The notes beneath the pieces were generated by a model. The model ran no database searches. It saw only the letters and a list, made by a program, of their open reading frames with translations, and was not told the origin of the DNA. The position numbers and the translations under genes were made by a program. Below are positions 30,392-35,027 of a stretch of DNA of 35,027 nt, in pieces (within the stretch, counting starts at the first letter, position 1; the number at the start of each line of letters is the position of its first letter). The stretch is from contig DFHD01000091.1 in NCBI GenBank assembly GCA_002372545.1, forward strand, positions 1 to 35,027, given 5' to 3'. Origin of the DNA: Lachnospiraceae bacterium UBA3732. Its GTDB lineage: Bacteria; Bacillota; Clostridia; Lachnospirales; Lachnospiraceae.

Positions 30392-30577
30392 TTACGCTCT
30401 TTCCACCTTGCCGGATTTCAGGCAGGATGTGCATGCATATACAGTCTTCGGTGTGCCGTTTACGGTAGCCTTAACACGCTTGATGTTGGCCTTGTAAATG
30501 TGATTGGATCTTCTATGTGAATGGCTCACATTATTTCCAAAGAGCACTGACTTCTCACAATAAAAACACTTTGCCAT
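30392..30577 (-). CDS. rpmB: 50S ribosomal protein L28
   Basis: The 61-residue protein is a structural part of the large ribosomal subunit. MAKCFYCEKSVLFGNNVSHSHRRSN is the L28 N-terminus. Cysteines C4 and C7, and C49 and C52 (ACTSCLKSGK), give the zinc-binding C+ form of L28. TAGGAGG precedes ATG 30577. It is transcribed alone, divergent from the Asp23-family gene, the common Firmicutes arrangement. Confidence 0.98.
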   Translation of the reverse strand: MAKCFYCEKSVLFGNNVSHSHRRSNHIYKANIKRVKATVNGTPKTVYACTSCLKSGKVERA

Positions 30578-30603
30578 GTCGACACCTCCTATCGATCGAA
30601 ATT

Positions 30604-30617
30604 GAGCCTATAGGCTC
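30604..30617. repeat. Perfect 14-base palindrome in the rpmB leader
   Basis: GAGCCTATAGGCTC is fully self-complementary. It lies a few bases downstream of the expected start of the rpmB transcript and 27 bases before the ATG. It could be an operator or an RNA stem that acts on rpmB expression. Confidence 0.7.
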
Positions 30618-30629
30618 GCAACAACGGTC

Positions 30630-30658
30630 ATTCTATCAGAAAACCCGATTAAATGCAA
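30630..30658 (-). promoter_or_regulatory. Promoter for rpmB
   Basis: On the minus strand, TTGCAT (30658-30653), 17-base spacer, TAGAAT (30635-30630). Confidence 0.85.
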
Positions 30659-30682
30659 GTGTTTTTTGAACAGAAGTTGAAA

Positions 30683-30711
30683 TTGCATATAAACAGCCCC
30701 TATGATATACT
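30683..30711 (+). promoter_or_regulatory. Promoter for the Asp23/fakA/recG group
   Basis: TTGCAT (30683-30688), 17-base spacer, TATACT (30706-30711), with TGA directly before the -10 (extended form). Its -35 matches that of the divergent rpmB promoter. Confidence 0.85.
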
Positions 30712-30750
30712 AGCTATGTATGGCTATCTGGGTTTTATGGAGGATAAAAA

Positions 30751-31110
30751 ATGGCTGAAATTCTGAATCAGAAAACCGGCAGTGTGACCATTGAGCCGGA
30801 GGTAATTGCCAAATGCGCAGGATACGCGGCACTGGACTGCTTCGGTATTGTGGGCATGGCAACGATCAGTGTGCGGGACGGGCTGGCGAAGCTCCTGAAG
30901 GGGAGCAGTGCCACGAAGGGCGTCAGTGTAAAAATTGAGGAGGATAACCAGCTGGTGATCGATTTCCATGTGATCGTAGCTTATGGTGTAAATATCCGTA
31001 CTGCAGTGAATAACCTGATCTATACGGTGAAGTACAAGGTGGAGGAGTATACATCCATGAAGGTACGCGCCATCAATGTTTATGTAGAGGGCGTTCGCGT
31101 CATCGACTGA
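30751..31110 (+). CDS. Asp23/Gls24 family envelope stress protein
   Basis: The 119-residue cytosolic protein has the Asp23 pattern: GSVTIEPEVIAKCAGYAALDCFGIVGMA at the start, a central VKIEEDNQLVIDFHVIVAYGVNI and a C-terminal VRAINVYVEGVRV. No membrane segment is present. In staphylococci Asp23 is membrane-attached through a partner and affects cell wall stress; in this gene order (as YloU in Bacillus) its role is unclear. GGAGG before ATG 30751 fixes the start. fakA follows after 13 bases, so the two are in one operon. Confidence 0.95.
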   Translation: MAEILNQKTGSVTIEPEVIAKCAGYAALDCFGIVGMATISVRDGLAKLLKGSSATKGVSVKIEEDNQLVIDFHVIVAYGVNIRTAVNNLIYTVKYKVEEYTSMKVRAINVYVEGVRVID

Positions 31111-31123
31111 CCGGGAGGAAAAA

Positions 31124-32914
31124 ATGGCATTATTGACAATAAACGCGGAACTGTTTCGTACAGCTTTTCTTTCTGCGGCAAATAATATCGGTAACCATAA
31201 GGAATATATCAATCAGCTGAATGTTTTTCCGGTTCCGGACGGGGATACCGGTACAAATATGACGCTGACCATCCAGACGGCAGCGGAGGAGGTAAGAGGT
31301 CTTTCCGATGTGACGGTAGAGAATCTGGCCAAGGCTATCACCAGCGGCTCGCTGAGGGGCGCAAGAGGAAACTCCGGTGTGATCCTGTCCCAGCTGATCA
31401 GAGGCTTTTCCCGGGAGATCCGGGAGAAGAAGGAGCTGGATATGGAGTCGCTGGCCATTGCCTTCGGAAGGGCTGTGGATACAGCCTACAAGGCAGTGAT
31501 GAAGCCGAAGGAGGGAACCATCCTGACGGTTGCCAGAGCTGTGGCGGAAAAGGCCGCTCTCTATATAGAGGAAATGCAGGTTTCCGGCGATACGGATGAG
31601 CCGGATATTCTTTCTTTTTTAAGAGCTGTAGTCGCCTATGGAGACGAGGTGCTCCTGAAAACACCGGAGATGCTTCCTGTGCTGGCGGAGGCGGGAGTGG
31701 TGGATTCCGGCGGTCAGGGACTGATGGAGATTTTCCATGGCATTCTGCTTGCCCTTGAAGGAAATCCCGTGGAGGGAGAACAGCCGGAGAAGGCTGCAGG
31801 CAGTGCGCCGAAGCAGATCCGTCCCTTCGGCAGCGGAAACGATGAAATCTCTACGGCGGATATAAAGTTTACGTATTGTACGGAATTTATCGTTACAGGC
31901 AGTGCCCCCTTTACGGATGAGGAGGTAAATGCCTTCCGGGAGTATCTGCTTTCCATCGGTGATTCCCTTGTCTGTGTATCCGATGAGGAGCTCATCAAGA
32001 TCCATGTGCATACCAATCATCCTGGCCAGGCCTTTGAAAAGGCGCTGACCATGGGCAGTCTGACCAATATGAAGATCGACAACATGAAGGAGGAGCATTC
32101 CGAACGTGTTGCCATGGAACAGGAAAGGATTGCCAGAGGCGAATTCGGAGATGCGTTCCGGATTATGAAGGAGATCAGGGAAAAGGCGGAGACTCCGGCC
32201 GGAAAGGCAGAGGAAAAAGCAGGAAAAGAAGAGAAAGAAGAGAAAATCATATCCGAGGAATTCGGTGTCATTGCCGTTGCGGCAGGCAGCGGAATGGAGG
32301 AAATCCTGAAGGGTATCGGCGTGGATTATGTGATTTCCGGCGGCCAGACCATGAATCCCAGCACAGAGGATATTCTGGCGGCAGTAGACCGGGTGGGGGC
32401 GAGGAATATCTTTGTTTTCCCCAATAATTCCAATATCATTATGGCGGCACAGCAGGCGGCATCCATTTCCAAAGAGAAGAAGCTTTATGTTATTCCTTCC
32501 AAGTCTGTTCCGCAATGTATATCCGGCATGATGGGCTACAGCAAGCTGAAGAACGCGAAGGAGAATGAAAAGGATATCCTGCGTTCCATGGGAACTGTGA
32601 ATGCAGGAGAGGTGACCTATGCTGTCCGGGATACGGAATTAAATGGAAAAAGCATTAAAAAGGATGATATCATCGGAATATCCGGCAGTGCCGTTCAGGC
32701 CGTCGGACAGGATAAGAATCTGGTGACGGAGGAGCTTCTCTCGGCCATGGGCATGGAGGATGCGGAGATCGGCGGCATCTATTACGGAGAGGATGTTTCC
32801 AAAGAGGAGGCCGAAGCTCTTGTGGCCAGGCTGGAAGAACGCTGGCCGGATGTGGAATTCGATCTGGAATTCGGCGGACAGCCAATTTACTATTACATCG
32901 TTTCGGTTGAATAA
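31124..32914 (+). CDS. fakA: Fatty acid kinase ATP-binding subunit (DAK2 domain, YloV-like)
   Basis: The 596-residue cytosolic protein matches FakA, which with a FakB fatty-acid carrier makes acyl-phosphate. The N-terminal DhaL (DAK2) domain has INQLNVFPVPDGDTGTNM at residues 30-46, where the aspartates bind Mg-ATP, and LRGARGNSGVILSQ at 77-90. After a middle domain there is a Lys/Glu-rich linker at about 355-375 (KAEEKAGKEEKEEK), which is probably disordered. The C-terminal EDD-like part begins near 380 (FGVIAVAAGSGMEE, with FPNNSNIIMAAQQAA later). No fakB is visible here. The stop lies inside a small tandem repeat that reaches the recG start. Confidence 0.94.
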   Translation: MALLTINAELFRTAFLSAANNIGNHKEYINQLNVFPVPDGDTGTNMTLTIQTAAEEVRGLSDVTVENLAKAITSGSLRGARGNSGVILSQLIRGFSREIREKKELDMESLAIAFGRAVDTAYKAVMKPKEGTILTVARAVAEKAALYIEEMQVSGDTDEPDILSFLRAVVAYGDEVLLKTPEMLPVLAEAGVVDSGGQGLMEIFHGILLALEGNPVEGEQPEKAAGSAPKQIRPFGSGNDEISTADIKFTYCTEFIVTGSAPFTDEEVNAFREYLLSIGDSLVCVSDEELIKIHVHTNHPGQAFEKALTMGSLTNMKIDNMKEEHSERVAMEQERIARGEFGDAFRIMKEIREKAETPAGKAEEKAGKEEKEEKIISEEFGVIAVAAGSGMEEILKGIGVDYVISGGQTMNPSTEDILAAVDRVGARNIFVFPNNSNIIMAAQQAASISKEKKLYVIPSKSVPQCISGMMGYSKLKNAKENEKDILRSMGTVNAGEVTYAVRDTELNGKSIKKDDIIGISGSAVQAVGQDKNLVTEELLSAMGMEDAEIGGIYYGEDVSKEEAEALVARLEERWPDVEFDLEFGGQPIYYYIVSVE

Positions 32915-32963
32915 AAACGGAATAAAAACAGAATAAAAATGGAATCAAAATGGAAAAAAATGA
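32909..32963 (+). repeat. Five 11-base tandem repeats over the fakA stop and recG start
   Basis: The units GAATAAAAACG, GAATAAAAACA, GAATAAAAATG, GAATCAAAATG and GAAAAAAATGA are in tandem. The first contains the fakA TAA and the fourth contains the recG ATG (32950-32952). The third unit carries an ATG in another frame. Each added unit would shift spacing by 11 bases. Confidence 0.85.
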
Positions 32964-34950
32964 TCGGATTACTTCTATACGCGGCATAGGGGAGAAGAAG
33001 GCCGGGCTCTTCAGAAAGGCCGGAATGGAAACGGTTGAGGATCTGATCCGGCACTATCCAAGGACCTATCTTTCCTACCCGGAGATCATCCCCCTTTCTC
33101 AGGCAGAGGAGGGAGAAAGGGTCAGCGTACTTTTGAAGGTAGTCACCTCTGTGGAGGTGAGGCAGGGAAAACGGTATACCATAACGGCGCTCTCCGCGTC
33201 GGACGGCACCGGCTCCTGCCGTATGGTATGGTTTAATGCTCCCTATCTCCGGTCTAAATTCCGGAAGGGGGAGACCTATGTGTTTTCCGGCATTCTGCGG
33301 ATCAAAGGAAACTTCCGGGTCATGGAAATGCCGGAATACTTTACGCACCTTGCCTACCAGAAGAAAAGAGAAACCCTGCAGCCGGTTTATCCGCTGACAG
33401 CGGGACTCACGAACCATGCTGTGGAAAAGGCGGTGGAGGAGGCGTTTTCCTCCCTGGAGCTTACCGATGATCTTCCCGAAGAAGCAAGAGAGGAATACGG
33501 ACTGATGCCGCTTTCCAGGGCGCTGCACACCGTTCACCGGCCCAGGGAAAAGGAAGAGCTTACCCGGGCAATGTCCCGGCTCGCCTTTGATGAATTTCTG
33601 CAGTTTCTTCTGGATGTCAGAGCGGCGGGAGAGGCATCAAAAAAAGAAAATAATACCCATCCCGTAACCGGTGAGGCGGAAAAAAAACTGACCGGATTTT
33701 TGGCGGGACAGCCCTTTCTGCTTACGGAAGGACAGAAAAGGGCGGTGGAGGAAATCAGGGAGGATATGACTTCGCTCCACGTGATGACCCGGCTGATCCA
33801 GGGAGATGTGGGCTGCGGCAAGACCATGGTGGCGCTTTCTGCGGTGTTCATGGCGCTTTCCTCCGGATACCAGGCGGCATTTATGGTGCCGACGGAGGTG
33901 CTGGCGGAGCAGCATTTCCGGGAAATATCGGAAAAACTGAAGCCCTACAGGTGGGAAACCGCGCTTCTGACAGGCGCTGTACCCGCTGCGGAGAAAAAGA
34001 GGATCCGTGAGGGGCTGGCGAGCGGAAAGATCCGGCTGGTGATCGGTACCCATGCCCTGCTGGAGGACCCGGTGCAGTTCATGAATCTGGGGCTTGCCGT
34101 TACAGATGAGCAGCACCGCTTCGGCGTCAGACAGAGGGAAAGACTGTCCGGAAAGGGCGGCGGTATCCATATACTCCTCATGAGTGCGACCCCGATTCCC
34201 CGAACCCTTGCCATGATCCTTTATGCGGATATGGATATTTCGGAGATCCATGAGCTGCCCTCGGGCAGAAAACGGATCAAGAACTGTGTGGTGGATACGT
34301 CCTACAGACCTACAGCCTGGCAGTTTATCCGGAAGGAGGTGGCGGCCGGCCATCAGGCTTATGTGATCTGTCCCATGGTGGAGGAGAGCGAGCAGATGGA
34401 GGGCGAGGATGTTATCTCCTATGCGGAGGAGCTGTCCGGCCTGTATGGTGACGGCGTCCGTGTGGAGTATCTTCATGGCCGTATGAAGGATGAGGAGAAA
34501 AACCGGGTCATGCGCGATTATGCGGAGCGTAAGATTGATGTCCTGGTCTCTACTACAGTCATCGAGGTGGGAATCAACAATCCCAACGCCACGGTGATGA
34601 TGATCGAAAACGCAGAGCGTTTCGGACTGGCACAGCTCCATCAGCTGAGGGGCCGCGTCGGCCGCGGAGATGCCCAGAGCTACTGTATTTTTATCAATGT
34701 GAAAAAAAGCGAGGCCAATCAGGAAAGACTGAAGGTGCTGGAGGAATCCAATGACGGCTTTGCCATAGCGGCGAAGGACCTGACCCTCAGAGGGCCGGGA
34801 GAGTTTTACGGCGTACGGCAGAGCGGTGAACTGGATTTCCGGATCGCGGATATATATAGCTTTGCAAAGGAGCTGAAACAGGCACAGGCCTGTATGCTGA
34901 AATACGGAGACCGTCTTGAATCCCGGCATGAGGGACAGGCGGTGCTGTAA
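32950..34950 (+). CDS. recG: ATP-dependent DNA helicase RecG
   Basis: RecG remodels stalled replication forks and Holliday junctions. The 666-residue protein has a wedge (OB-like) domain at about residues 55-140, Walker A GDVGCGKT at 285-292, motif II DEQH at 386-389 followed by RFGVRQRE, motif III MSATPIPRT and motif VI QLRGRVGRG. The C-terminal FYGVRQSGELDFRIAD is typical of RecG. Length is close to the family norm of about 680. The start has only GGAA as a ribosome binding site, inside an 11-base tandem repeat. recG after fakA is a conserved order. Confidence 0.98.
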   Translation: MEKNDRITSIRGIGEKKAGLFRKAGMETVEDLIRHYPRTYLSYPEIIPLSQAEEGERVSVLLKVVTSVEVRQGKRYTITALSASDGTGSCRMVWFNAPYLRSKFRKGETYVFSGILRIKGNFRVMEMPEYFTHLAYQKKRETLQPVYPLTAGLTNHAVEKAVEEAFSSLELTDDLPEEAREEYGLMPLSRALHTVHRPREKEELTRAMSRLAFDEFLQFLLDVRAAGEASKKENNTHPVTGEAEKKLTGFLAGQPFLLTEGQKRAVEEIREDMTSLHVMTRLIQGDVGCGKTMVALSAVFMALSSGYQAAFMVPTEVLAEQHFREISEKLKPYRWETALLTGAVPAAEKKRIREGLASGKIRLVIGTHALLEDPVQFMNLGLAVTDEQHRFGVRQRERLSGKGGGIHILLMSATPIPRTLAMILYADMDISEIHELPSGRKRIKNCVVDTSYRPTAWQFIRKEVAAGHQAYVICPMVEESEQMEGEDVISYAEELSGLYGDGVRVEYLHGRMKDEEKNRVMRDYAERKIDVLVSTTVIEVGINNPNATVMMIENAERFGLAQLHQLRGRVGRGDAQSYCIFINVKKSEANQERLKVLEESNDGFAIAAKDLTLRGPGEFYGVRQSGELDFRIADIYSFAKELKQAQACMLKYGDRLESRHEGQAVL

Positions 34951-34985
34951 ACCTGGCAGAATGAAAGAAAGACCGGAGGAAAGAA

Positions 34986-35027
34986 ATGGCGGAAGAAAAG
35001 AAGACGGAAGATTTTGAATCTGAGAGG
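34986..35027 (+). CDS. Start of an unidentified gene (cut by the window end)
   Basis: GGAGG at 34975-34979 and ATG at 34986 open a frame of 14 codons, MAEEKKTEDFESER, before the window ends. The charged N-terminus does not identify a family. It follows recG by 35 bases and is probably in the same transcript. Confidence 0.6.
   Translation, partial: MAEEKKTEDFESER

Overview
The window looks like a chromosomal segment of a Clostridia member (Bacillota), most likely Lachnospiraceae-like. The evidence is the block rpmB / Asp23-family / fakA / recG, the run ruvA-ruvB-zapA-U32 peptidase, smpB next to ssrA, a DUF4317 protein, strong purine-rich ribosome binding sites, several consensus sigma-A promoters and a class B sortase with a Gram-positive sorting signal. 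No phage, transposase, integrase, CRISPR array, tRNA or rRNA gene is visible. The only RNA gene is tmRNA. The family placement is an inference from gene content.

Layout. 1-1357: the 3' part of smpB, a small membrane protein behind a consensus promoter, then ssrA and its terminator. 1358-2972: a minus-strand group running toward ssrA (thpR, a zinc-ribbon/bPH membrane protein, and a small membrane protein whose 3' end is lost in an inverted copy of the ssrA 3' end). 2973-6825: an intergenic region with a Fur-like box, a terminator and a palindrome, then a DUF4317 gene converging on two minus-strand transporter genes (AI-2E family and EamA/DMT). 7031-9227: a membrane protein with a C-terminal YGQ-rich repeat tail, convergent with a YprB-type RNase H-like nuclease. 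9319-18678: one gene for a secreted, sortase-anchored adhesin of 3,098 residues that ends in a chain of Spy0128-type isopeptide domains. 18788-26723: a DivIVA-like protein, then the tightly packed ruvA-ruvB-zapA-U32-FtsW/RodA-PBP run, which joins Holliday junction processing to division and wall synthesis. 26808-28378: a NUDIX hydrolase and a class B sortase. 28449-30577: a SUV3-like RNA helicase and rpmB on the minus strand. 30683-34950: Asp23-family gene, fakA and recG. 34986-end: the first codons of an unidentified gene.

How the parts fit. SmpB and tmRNA form the ribosome rescue pair. The giant adhesin and the class B sortase are the only surface-anchoring components visible and are candidate substrate and enzyme, although six genes lie between them. 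FtsW/RodA and the PBP overlap by 80 bases and are a probable glycosyltransferase/transpeptidase pair. The DivIVA-like protein, ZapA and this pair make 18.8-26.7 kb a cell-division and envelope neighbourhood.

I found no obviously new defence or mobile system. The observations most worth following are the adhesin with its unusual sorting motif, the YGQ-repeat membrane protein, the palindromic duplication of the ssrA 3' end that truncates a neighbouring gene, the bacterial SUV3-like helicase with a C-terminal Cys4 motif, and several perfect palindromes or short tandem repeats placed exactly at gene starts.
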